Assembly: GCA_021737445.1 (NCBI GenBank)
Contig: JAIPDY010000147.1
Location: forward strand, 1-7,967
Source of the DNA: Desulfotignum sp.
GTDB lineage: Bacteria; Desulfobacterota; Desulfobacteria; Desulfobacterales; Desulfobacteraceae
DNA: 7,967 nucleotides
Direction: 5' to 3'
Below are positions 1 to 6,281 of the stretch, in pieces (within the stretch, counting starts at the first letter, position 1; every line of letters begins with the position of its first letter). The notes beneath the pieces are model-generated. The model was given only the letters and a program-made list of their open reading frames with translations, was not told the origin of the DNA and made no database searches. Both the position numbers and the translations under genes were made by a program.

Positions 1-46
1 AGGAGAGATTAATTATTTACAGCACTTTTATCAGTGTGTTTTCAGC

Positions 47-52
47 AGGTGG
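47..52 (+). promoter_or_regulatory. Ribosome binding site of the chain-length gene
   Basis: AGGTGG lies 9 bases before the ATG at 62. This supports that ATG over an out-of-frame ATG at 34. No convincing promoter is visible in bases 1-46, so transcription probably enters from outside the window. Confidence 0.6.
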
Positions 53-61
53 TAATATTTA

Positions 62-1684
62 ATGGCAGATGCGTTTCAACCTCCAATGCAGATCAAGCCA
101 GATCAGGTTCTGGAAATAATTTTCAGAAGAAGATGGTTAATTGTCATACCGCTTTGTATCACCCTGACCCTGGGGTTGGTTTTGACCCTGACCGCACGGA
201 AAATCTACCAGGCATCCACCCTTATCCTTGTTCAGCAGCAGAGTGTCCCCACCGAGTATGTCAGATCAGTGGTAACCTCAAGCATTAATCAGCGGATAAA
301 TACCATTTCCCAGCAGATCCTGAGCCGCAGCAACCTTGAAAAGATCATAGACCAGTTTGGATTATACAAAGACAGGCCTGACATGTACATGGAAGACAAG
401 GTTTTTCAGATGCGCAGCCGGGTGGAGGTTAAAATTGAACAGGCCAGGCACGGAACAGAGGCATTTTCCATCAGATTCAGAGGCAGCGATCCCCAGCGTG
501 TCATGCGCATTACCAATACCCTTGCCAGCTACTTCATGGATGAAAACCTCAAGGTAAGAGAAGCCCAGGCCGTGGGTACCAGTGAATTTCTGGATTCTGA
601 ACTGGAAAAAACCCGCACACGTCTGGAGGAAATGGAGCAAAAACTGTCAGAATACCGGAGCAGATACTTAGGGGGACTTCCTGATGAACTGGAAACCAAT
701 CTGCGGACCCTGGACCGGCTTCAGCAGCAGATGGCAGACAAGCATGCCAATCTCAGGGAGGCAAAAAACTCTCTGGCCCTGGTGGAATCCCAGATAGATG
801 ATATTAAGAATCAAACCAAAGAATCATCACAGGCCATTTCAGCCGGGCCAGAGGGGAAAAAAGATTTTTTTGGCACTGAAACCCAGGAAAAACTGTATCT
901 GGCCAGGCAGGAATATGACCAGTTGTTAACCGTGTACACAAAACAGCACCCAGATGTCAAAAAACTTGCAAAGATTATAGAAAATCTGGAACAGCTTGTG
1001 GCAAAGGAACAGCATGCGCAAACTGCCAAAAAACAGCCTGCGGATGATGGTTTGCCCCAAAACGATCCCCAGCTTCAACGTCTGGAACTGTCCAGGGATC
1101 AGATAAAAAACGATATTCGAAAAACAACTTTTGAAATTGCTGAAATTGAAAAAAAAATGGCGGTTTATCAGGAAAGGGTGGAAGAAACTCCGGCAAGGGA
1201 GCTTGAACTGCAGTCTTTGCAGCGCGATTATGCCAATATCAGAGATATTTACAATTCACTGCTTGATCGAAAACTGGAAGCAGAGCTTTCCGTGAACATG
1301 GAAAAAAAACAGAAGGGAGAACAGTTCAGAATACTTGACCATGCCAAAATGCCTGAAAAACCGATCTCTCCTGATGTTAAAAAATATTTTTTCCTGTCTG
1401 TGGCAGCCGGGATAGGTTTGGCCGCCGGCATAATATTTCTGCTGGAATTTTTTGATACATCCCTGAGGCGGGATGAACAGATCGAAGATGAACTTGAACT
1501 CACAATTCTTGCCACAATTCCCCAGTTACAGGCCCACAGGACAAAAACCAGAAAATGGATTGAAATCACAGCGTTTGTTGGATGCACCATTTATGCAGCG
1601 TTTTTTTTTATGGCTTTTGCGGTGCTTCATGCAAAGGGACTGGACAGAACCATCAATTCCGTTAAAATTTTTTTAAATTTATAG
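62..1684 (+). CDS. Polysaccharide chain-length determinant (Wzz/Wzc-type inner-membrane protein)
   Basis: A 540-residue polysaccharide co-polymerase that should sit in the inner membrane and set polymer length, activating the separate kinase encoded next. Seen: a first membrane segment at about residues 26-45 after basic residues FRRRW; a long periplasmic part rich in predicted coiled coil (about 174-250, 273-320, 335-375) with the family-like stretch YTKQHPDVKKL (292-302); a GNVR-type region (about 375-430); a proline-containing lead (PEKPISPD) into a second membrane segment at about 442-464; then FFDTSLRR and a stretch ending in ATIPQL (about 463-489), as in kinase activators. A third hydrophobic segment follows at about 502-522. 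There is no Walker A motif, so the kinase is a separate polypeptide. Length fits the PEP-CTERM-locus chain-length family better than classical short Wzz. The next gene starts 15 bases after the stop. The family call is firm; the exact subfamily is inferred. Confidence 0.93.
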   Translation: MADAFQPPMQIKPDQVLEIIFRRRWLIVIPLCITLTLGLVLTLTARKIYQASTLILVQQQSVPTEYVRSVVTSSINQRINTISQQILSRSNLEKIIDQFGLYKDRPDMYMEDKVFQMRSRVEVKIEQARHGTEAFSIRFRGSDPQRVMRITNTLASYFMDENLKVREAQAVGTSEFLDSELEKTRTRLEEMEQKLSEYRSRYLGGLPDELETNLRTLDRLQQQMADKHANLREAKNSLALVESQIDDIKNQTKESSQAISAGPEGKKDFFGTETQEKLYLARQEYDQLLTVYTKQHPDVKKLAKIIENLEQLVAKEQHAQTAKKQPADDGLPQNDPQLQRLELSRDQIKNDIRKTTFEIAEIEKKMAVYQERVEETPARELELQSLQRDYANIRDIYNSLLDRKLEAELSVNMEKKQKGEQFRILDHAKMPEKPISPDVKKYFFLSVAAGIGLAAGIIFLLEFFDTSLRRDEQIEDELELTILATIPQLQAHRTKTRKWIEITAFVGCTIYAAFFFMAFAVLHAKGLDRTINSVKIFLNL

Positions 1685-1689
1685 GAAGG
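1684..1689 (+). promoter_or_regulatory. Ribosome binding site of the tyrosine kinase gene
   Basis: GGAAGG starts on the last base of the preceding stop codon and lies 10 bases before the ATG at 1700. It fixes that start and implies that both genes are translated from one message. Confidence 0.6.
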
Positions 1690-1699
1690 CTGCGCTGAT

Positions 1700-2581
1700 A
1701 TGGGAAAAATATCTGATGCCCTGGAAAAATCAAGACAGGATACCGGTTCCAAGGGTAACCAGGTAGCTCAGCTTCAGGTTGAACCCCCCTTTGTTTTTGA
1801 AAAAAAACCATCAGAATCACGCCTGGATTTTGTGAAAGGACCTGCTGCCGGACGGCAACCTGATGCAGCAGCAGCTGCTGAGCCGGATCTGCCTGAAAAC
1901 ATACATCCGTCAATAATCACGTTGTTGAAACCCCATTCTCTGGAAGCAGAGCAGTTCAGGCTGCTCAAAAACAATATTTTGTTTCCTGAAAAAGGGACAC
2001 CTCCCCGGACCATCATGATAACCAGCCCGTCTCCGGATGAAGGCAAATCCTTTGTTTCAGCCAATCTGGCGGTAAGTATTGCCAAAAGTATTGATGAATA
2101 TGTCCTGCTCATGGATTGTGACCTGCGGGCGCCCTGTCTTCATCAAATGTTTGATACCGGGGAGGGGCAGGGCTTGAGCGATCATCTTTCCCGGGCCATA
2201 CCTTTGTCCTCTCTGCTCAAAAAAACCTTTATCAGCAAGCTGACCCTGCTGCCGGCCGGCACCATACCACCCAATCCATCTGAACTGCTGTCATCGGAAC
2301 AGATGCGGATTCTGCTCCATGAGGTTAAATCCAGGTACAGCGACCGGTATGTGATCATCGATACACCGCCCCCCTATATCACTTCAGAGACCAATGCCAT
2401 AGCAAGAATCGTAGACGGGATCATTATTGTTATCCGTTATGGCAAAACCAGAAAAAAAGAGGTCGAAGACATCATCGATATTTATGGAAAAGAAAAAATA
2501 CTGGGCGTGATAAAAAATTTTTCAAAAAAACAACCTGTTTCAGATTACCGGTATAAACACTATGGTTACACAAGGGGGTAG
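1700..2581 (+). CDS. Bacterial tyrosine kinase (CpsD/CapB/Wzc C-domain family)
   Basis: A 293-residue cytosolic BY-kinase, expected to autophosphorylate and cycle with the chain-length protein encoded just upstream. All family motifs are visible: Walker A SPSPDEGKS (109-117), Walker A' VLLMDCDLR (135-143), Walker B VIIDTPP (218-224), and a C-terminal tyrosine cluster with Tyr 283, 285, 288 and 290, the expected autophosphorylation sites. LPAGTIPPNPSELL (184-197) is typical of the family. The start MGKISDALEKS resembles other stand-alone kinases of exopolysaccharide loci. Residues about 20-70 are a low-complexity linker with a run of five alanines, leading to the conserved LEAEQFRLLK segment (81-90). 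The separate activator and kinase resemble the Gram-positive CapA/CapB arrangement, which also occurs in exosortase-linked loci. No forward terminator is obvious after the stop. Confidence 0.95.
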   Translation: MGKISDALEKSRQDTGSKGNQVAQLQVEPPFVFEKKPSESRLDFVKGPAAGRQPDAAAAAEPDLPENIHPSIITLLKPHSLEAEQFRLLKNNILFPEKGTPPRTIMITSPSPDEGKSFVSANLAVSIAKSIDEYVLLMDCDLRAPCLHQMFDTGEGQGLSDHLSRAIPLSSLLKKTFISKLTLLPAGTIPPNPSELLSSEQMRILLHEVKSRYSDRYVIIDTPPPYITSETNAIARIVDGIIIVIRYGKTRKKEVEDIIDIYGKEKILGVIKNFSKKQPVSDYRYKHYGYTRG

Positions 2582-2593
2582 CGCTGTGACGTG

Positions 2594-2619
2594 TCAGATG
2601 CGGCATATGCCCTCAGATG
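2594..2619. repeat. 10-bp palindrome flanked by direct repeats TCAGATG
   Basis: GGCATATGCC (2602-2611) is a perfect palindrome. On each side, after a single C, is a copy of TCAGATG (2594-2600 and 2613-2619). It lies just after the kinase stop codon. The symmetry is seen directly; a role as a protein-binding site is only a guess. Confidence 0.35.
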
Positions 2620-2642
2620 TCTATTAAAACGGTTAGTTTCCG

Positions 2643-2666
2643 AAAAAAGCCCCTGTAACACAGGGG
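2643..2666 (-). terminator. Candidate intrinsic terminator acting on minus-strand transcription
   Basis: CCCCTGT (2650-2656) and ACAGGGG (2660-2666) form a 7-bp, GC-rich stem with a 3-base loop. Read on the minus strand, the stem is followed by one C and then six Ts (complement of 2643-2648), the layout of a rho-independent terminator. On the plus strand the stem is followed by GGTACTAAAAAGG with no T-tract, so it should not stop the operon. No minus-strand gene was identified that it would end. It could instead be a 5' leader hairpin of the next gene. Confidence 0.5.
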
Positions 2667-2701
2667 GGTACTAAAAAGGCAAAAGCAACTTAAAATTGAG
2701 A

Positions 2702-2717
2702 CCATTTTGCAAAATGG
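2702..2717. promoter_or_regulatory. Perfect 16-bp palindrome, candidate operator
   Basis: CCATTTTGCAAAATGG reads the same on both strands. It ends 18 bases before the start codon of the export gene and just before its ribosome binding site. It lies in the only intergenic gap, so it may be a dimer-binding operator for the downstream block. A TAAAAT sequence (2691-2696) just upstream could be a -10 box, but no good -35 accompanies it. The binding protein is unknown. Confidence 0.45.
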
Positions 2718-2722
2718 AATCG

Positions 2723-2728
2723 AAAGGG
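2723..2728 (+). promoter_or_regulatory. Ribosome binding site of the export gene
   Basis: AAAGGG lies 7 bases before the ATG at 2736. A second purine-rich core, GGAG (2730-2733), is only 2 bases from the ATG and is probably too close to be used. Confidence 0.5.
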
Positions 2729-2735
2729 CGGAGCT

Positions 2736-3323
2736 ATGCATGGACTTACAAGATTGACAGCCATTGGACTTGCAGGTCTGATTTTGCTGTGTGGAGCAGC
2801 TGAGCCGGGTGCACAACAAAATTTACCAGAATCTGCCGGTCCTGATTATGCAATCGGGATCGGGGATGTGCTCAGCATCCACACCTGGAAAGAACCGGAT
2901 CTTTCCCTTGATGCGGTACAGGTCCGCAGCGATGGTAAAATCACCTTTCCATTGCTCGATGATATCCCTGCCCAGGGCAAAACCACAGTGGCACTTAAAA
3001 ACATGATCCAGTCCCAGCTGTCCAGATTTGTGGAAGCACCTCTTGTTACCGTGACCCTTGTGAACCCTGTGAGTCAGCGGTATTATATCCTGGGGGAAGT
3101 GCAGGAGATCGGGGAATATCCTCTGGTGAAAAAGCTGACCGTGATGCAGGCCTTTGCCCTGGCAAAAGGGTTCACCGAATGGGCATCCAAGGACCGTATC
3201 CTGGTGTACCGGCAGAACAACAACAAAATGCAGATGTTTAAAATTGATTATAATGATATTGTAAAAGGCCAGTTGAACAAGGATATCCAGTTGCAAGCCG
3301 ATGATATCATTATTGTTCCCTGA
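2736..3323 (+). CDS. Short polysaccharide export protein (OPX/Wza-like, Poly_export plus SLBB)
   Basis: A 195-residue periplasmic outer-membrane polysaccharide export protein. It has a signal peptide (about 1-22 or 1-26, hydrophobic core IGLAGLILL). A Poly_export domain follows (about 36-110), seen in YAIGIGDVLSI, the VRSDGKITFPLL strand and the VTVTLVNP end. One SLBB-like domain starts at YYILGEVQEIGEYPL (116-130) and runs to about 170. The protein ends shortly after with DDIIIVP. It is far shorter than E. coli Wza (over 350 residues) and lacks the C-terminal helix that spans the outer membrane, so it probably needs another protein to form the exit pore. The barrel gene begins 12 bases downstream. 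Cys19 sits in LLCG; with Leu at -1 this is not a standard lipobox, so lipidation is doubtful. The 154-bp gap before it suggests its own promoter or regulation. Confidence 0.92.
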   Translation: MHGLTRLTAIGLAGLILLCGAAEPGAQQNLPESAGPDYAIGIGDVLSIHTWKEPDLSLDAVQVRSDGKITFPLLDDIPAQGKTTVALKNMIQSQLSRFVEAPLVTVTLVNPVSQRYYILGEVQEIGEYPLVKKLTVMQAFALAKGFTEWASKDRILVYRQNNNKMQMFKIDYNDIVKGQLNKDIQLQADDIIIVP

Positions 3324-3335
3324 TACAACAAAACC

Positions 3336-4781
3336 ATGAATTTTTTTTTACCGCGTCATAACACAGTTGTTTGCCGGGTAATCCTGCCGATTCTGACGGC
3401 ACTGCTGATTGCTGCAGGACCGGTATATGCCAGAGCTGTTTTTCAGGTTATGCCGGTTTTGTCATTTACACAGGAATATCAGGATAATTTTTTTTCCACC
3501 CGCACCAATAAGCAGGAAGAATTTATCACCACCTATGCGCTGGGGTTTTCTGCAGGGTTTCTGGAAAAAAAACACCGCCTTTACCTGAGCTATTCTCCGG
3601 AATACAAAGATTATAAGAATCTGGATGAACGGGACCGGATCAGCCATTTTGTGCAACTGGATGGTGAAATAACACCCACTCGCCATACAGACCTTACGTA
3701 TGGCCTTGTTTATGAAGGAGATTCAGATAACCTTGAAGGGGAATCCAGAAACCACAAAGCCTTTTTTTCCGGGACAACCCGGGCTGAAAAAAGCACCCGC
3801 CTCACCTATGGCCATCAGTATACAGACCGGTTTGACCGCCAGTCCCGCACCGGTGACTACAAAGAGCACACACGCAACACCACCCGGGCAGGGGTGTTTC
3901 ACCGGTATGGCCCCAAAAACCATATGCGGGTCACATTTTTATATGAATTTGACGTGTATGACACCCCGGATCCAGATGCCTATGCCCGGTATCAGCCTGC
4001 CGGATATATATCGTACTGGTTTACACCCAAACACGGCATGGATACAAACCTGTCCTATGAGGACCGGGAGTTCGATGATACCCTTGACTATACCAGGACC
4101 CTGTCCGGAGATGTCAGGTTCATAAAAACCGTTTCCAAAACTTTTGATACCTATGTGAAATACCGGCATTCCTATTCAGAAACACAGGATCTTACCCACC
4201 ATGTCTTTCATCCTTCTGTGGGGTTTGACTGGCAGGTCACAGAAGATGCCGGCATATCTCTGGGTGCGGGGGCACTGTTTCATGACTGGAGCAGCAATGC
4301 CGGTGATTCAGTGGATCCTTTTCTGGATATCAATGCCTATAAAATATTGCGCTTCAGTCCCAGAACCAGCCTTTCTCTTACCGGCACCAGCGGGTATGCC
4401 GCTGCCGGTGACCAGGCAGCCAGCCTGGGATTCACCACCTATTACCAGGCTGGGGCGCAGTTGCATCATCACCTGTTCAAACAGGTTACATCCAGCTTTT
4501 CTGCCGCTTTTAGGCGCGATGAGTACCAGGAAACCGAAGCAGACAGAGAGGACACCCGGGTGATACTGGGTGCGGGCCTGTCATGGCAGCCCTTGAAATG
4601 GCTGTATCTTGATCTCAGTTATGCATTTACCGATTTTAACACCACAGGTGCCTTTCGGGAGGACTACACTGACAACCGCCTTTTTTTAAAGGTTGATATG
4701 GTTCCTGAAACCCCGGTGACAATGTCAGCCGACCCTTCCAGGCAGGCCCTGGAAGACCGGTTGTTCAGATGGGAGCGATAG
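3336..4781 (+). CDS. Outer-membrane beta-barrel protein of the exopolysaccharide locus
   Basis: A 481-residue protein with a signal peptide (hydrophobic 14-28, cleavage near VYA-RA at 32 to 34). Behind it is a long series of alternating polar/hydrophobic strands rich in Tyr, Thr and Asp; I count roughly 20-22, for example RLYLSYSPEYKDY (81-93), HMRVTFLYEFDVY (196-208) and LYLDLSYAFTDF (423-434). The opening SFTQEYQDNFF (43-53) and the late WLYLDLSYAF...DYTDNRLFLKV pattern resemble uncharacterised barrels of PEP-CTERM-associated loci. After the last strand (about 455) a 26-residue tail continues, so the protein does not end in an aromatic residue as many barrels do. It lies between the short export protein and epsI, so a role as the export pore is likely but inferred. 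No ribosome binding site is visible before ATG 3336; translation may be coupled to the upstream stop 12 bases earlier. Confidence 0.85.
   Translation: MNFFLPRHNTVVCRVILPILTALLIAAGPVYARAVFQVMPVLSFTQEYQDNFFSTRTNKQEEFITTYALGFSAGFLEKKHRLYLSYSPEYKDYKNLDERDRISHFVQLDGEITPTRHTDLTYGLVYEGDSDNLEGESRNHKAFFSGTTRAEKSTRLTYGHQYTDRFDRQSRTGDYKEHTRNTTRAGVFHRYGPKNHMRVTFLYEFDVYDTPDPDAYARYQPAGYISYWFTPKHGMDTNLSYEDREFDDTLDYTRTLSGDVRFIKTVSKTFDTYVKYRHSYSETQDLTHHVFHPSVGFDWQVTEDAGISLGAGALFHDWSSNAGDSVDPFLDINAYKILRFSPRTSLSLTGTSGYAAAGDQAASLGFTTYYQAGAQLHHHLFKQVTSSFSAAFRRDEYQETEADREDTRVILGAGLSWQPLKWLYLDLSYAFTDFNTTGAFREDYTDNRLFLKVDMVPETPVTMSADPSRQALEDRLFRWER
4771..4775 (+). promoter_or_regulatory. Ribosome binding site deciding the epsI start
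   Basis: GGGAG lies 8 bases before the ATG at 4784. An in-frame ATG at 4769 is immediately before this motif and has no such site of its own, so 4784 is preferred. The site lies inside the 3' end of the barrel gene. Confidence 0.65.
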
Positions 4782-4783
4782 CC

Positions 4784-5419
4784 ATGTCATGGATCAGACT
4801 CATCTTGGTGGTGGCACTTCTGGCAGCAGCCCACGGGGTGGTGATGCTCACCAGCCGCACCGAAGATATGCCGCCGGTCAGATCATTCAATGATTTTCCA
4901 GACCGGATCGGCCCCTGGCAGGGAAAAAGAGGGGCACTGGATGATGAGATCTTCAATGTGCTGGGGGTGGAGGATTATGTGCTGTCGGATTTCACCCGGC
5001 CCCCGGACCGGTTTGTCAACCTGTATATCGGATTTTACCAGAGCCAGCGCAAAGGGGATCTGATCCATTCTCCCAGAAACTGCATGCCCGGAGCCGGGTG
5101 GAACATTGTGGAAACCGGCCGGGAAATTCTGACAGATTCTGAAACCGGACAGCCTTATAAAGTAGCCTCACTGGTTTTGAAAAGAGGGGATCAGTACCAG
5201 ATGGTGCTCTACTGGTTTCATTCCAGGGGCAGAATCATCGCATCCGAATATATGCAGAAGATCTGGCTGGTGACAGATGCCATATTCCGCAACCGCACCG
5301 ACGGTTCCTTTGTCCGGCTGATCACCCCGGTAAAAAACAGCCGGCAGCAAGCGGTCCTGCTGCTCAAAGAATTTGCCGGTCAACTCAAACCTTTGCTGGA
5401 TAACTATATCCCTTCGTGA
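4784..5419 (+). CDS. epsI: EpsI family exosortase-associated protein (DUF3485)
   Basis: A 211-residue protein of the EpsI family, found fused to or beside exosortases in exopolysaccharide loci. Its biochemical role is not settled. Seen: an N-terminal membrane anchor or uncleaved signal (about 3-23, IRLILVVALLAAAHGVVML), then a soluble domain that should face the periplasm. It contains the family signature HSPRNCMPGAGW (95-106, with His95 and Cys100), a WF-HSRGR segment (144-150), and the early motif RIGPWQGKR (41-49). Start chosen at 4784 because a GGGAG site lies 8 bases upstream; starting at 4769 would add five residues. The gap from the barrel gene stop is 2 bases, and the exosortase starts 4 bases after its own stop. 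In many XrtA proteins this domain is fused to the C-terminus of the exosortase; here it is separate and encoded first. Confidence 0.92.
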   Translation: MSWIRLILVVALLAAAHGVVMLTSRTEDMPPVRSFNDFPDRIGPWQGKRGALDDEIFNVLGVEDYVLSDFTRPPDRFVNLYIGFYQSQRKGDLIHSPRNCMPGAGWNIVETGREILTDSETGQPYKVASLVLKRGDQYQMVLYWFHSRGRIIASEYMQKIWLVTDAIFRNRTDGSFVRLITPVKNSRQQAVLLLKEFAGQLKPLLDNYIPS

Positions 5420-5423
5420 TGCC

Positions 5424-6281
5424 ATGAATATAACAGACAGATCCCTTCGTTTCCGGATCCAGGCCGGCCTGATCGCCACAGGTTTTATATTGTTGTTTTT
5501 CCGCACCCTTTCGGGCCTGGTGTCGGACTGGTCTTCAGACCCTAATTTTTCCCATGGATTCCTGATCCCGGTGATCTCCCTTTACATGGTCTGGTATAAA
5601 AAGGATCAGCTCAGGCAGATTCCCAACCAGCCTTCCCGGATCGGCCTGGGGATCATCATACTGGGGCTTTTGGTCCATGTGGCGGCAAATATCGGGGCGG
5701 AACTGTTTATGATGCGGTTTTCCATGGTGATCACCCTGTCAGGTATCATCATTTACGCGCTGGGAATCCCCATGTTTAAGGCCATGCTGATTCCGGTGGC
5801 TTATCTGATGATGATGATTCCCATTCCAGCTATTCTGTGGAACCAGGTGGCATTCCCGCTTCAGCTGCTGGCAGCCAAACTGTCTGCACAGATGATCGCA
5901 TTGATCGGGATCCCGGTATTCCGGGAAGGCAACATCCTGCACCTGGCTACCACATCGCTGGAGGTGGTGGATGCCTGTTCAGGCCTGCGCTCTCTGACCT
6001 CCCTGCTGGCCTTGACCGGCATCTGCGCATTTCTGGCCCCTCTTTGTGTTGTAAAAAAATGGATCCTTTTTTTGTCAGCAATTCCCATTGCCGTGGCCGT
6101 CAATGTGATCCGGCTGACCATCACTGCTGCCATGGCGGTATGGATCAACCCTGAAACCGCCCATGGATTTCTCCATGACATGTCCGGGCTGATCATTTTC
6201 GGGGCCGCCCTGGTACTGGTATATCTGGTATTTATCATTGAACTCACCATTGAAAACAAACAGACAGGAAAACACGCATGA
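5424..6281 (+). CDS. xrt: Exosortase (exosortase/archaeosortase family transpeptidase)
   Basis: A 285-residue polytopic inner-membrane protein, with about eight hydrophobic segments. It is expected to cleave and transfer surface proteins carrying a C-terminal PEP-CTERM-like tag. The catalytic triad of the family is visible: Cys185 in EVVDACSGLRSL (180-191), Arg230 in NVIRLT (227-232), and His251 in HDMSGLIIF (251-259). The N-terminal motif WSSDPNFSHGFLIPV (36-50) is also typical. It has no C-terminal EpsI domain; that is the preceding gene. ATG 5424 lies 4 bases after the epsI stop with no clear ribosome binding site, suggesting translational coupling. A longer reading from 5373 would overlap epsI by 47 bases and is not favoured. 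Its last codons overlap the ugd start by 4 bases (ATGA). The subtype cannot be fixed here; locus content suggests XrtA-like. No tagged substrate is encoded in this window. Confidence 0.93.
   Translation: MNITDRSLRFRIQAGLIATGFILLFFRTLSGLVSDWSSDPNFSHGFLIPVISLYMVWYKKDQLRQIPNQPSRIGLGIIILGLLVHVAANIGAELFMMRFSMVITLSGIIIYALGIPMFKAMLIPVAYLMMMIPIPAILWNQVAFPLQLLAAKLSAQMIALIGIPVFREGNILHLATTSLEVVDACSGLRSLTSLLALTGICAFLAPLCVVKKWILFLSAIPIAVAVNVIRLTITAAMAVWINPETAHGFLHDMSGLIIFGAALVLVYLVFIIELTIENKQTGKHA
6266..6269 (+). promoter_or_regulatory. Ribosome binding site of ugd
   Basis: AGGA lies 8 bases before the ATG at 6278, inside the last codons of the exosortase gene. It supports the start that overlaps the exosortase stop as ATGA. 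Confidence 0.55.

Noticed and set aside
1..62. Tail of an upstream gene, either ending at 53-55 or ending at 60-62 and overlapping the first start codon as TAATG
   Set aside because: Two frames are open over fewer than 20 codons each, which is expected by chance, and neither short peptide is recognisable.
1861..1881. Microsatellite-like GCA repeat in the kinase linker
   Set aside because: It is short and encodes an ordinary alanine-rich linker; there is no sign of expansion.
62..2581. The first two genes look more A-rich than the later ones, suggesting transfer from another source
   Set aside because: The Lys/Glu-rich coiled coil explains much of it, and I could not compute composition or codon statistics.
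2660..2735. Cyclic-di-GMP riboswitch (GEMM type) before the export gene, suggested by AGGCAAAAGC
   Set aside because: The second conserved half and the tetraloop-receptor pairing of that riboswitch are not found; the resemblance is limited to a few bases.
2582..2735. Sigma-54 promoter, as seen before some PEP-CTERM-related genes
   Set aside because: No GG and GC pair with the required 10-base spacing and TGGCAC/TTGC context could be found.
2613..2819. Minus-strand cysteine-rich small protein of 68 residues
   Set aside because: It spans the hairpin and the palindrome and overlaps the export signal peptide. It has no recognisable domain or convincing start signal, so it looks like a chance frame.
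5373..5423. N-terminal extension of the exosortase by 17 residues
   Set aside because: It would overlap epsI by 47 bases, and the ATG at 5424 sits right after the epsI stop, as in the other junctions.
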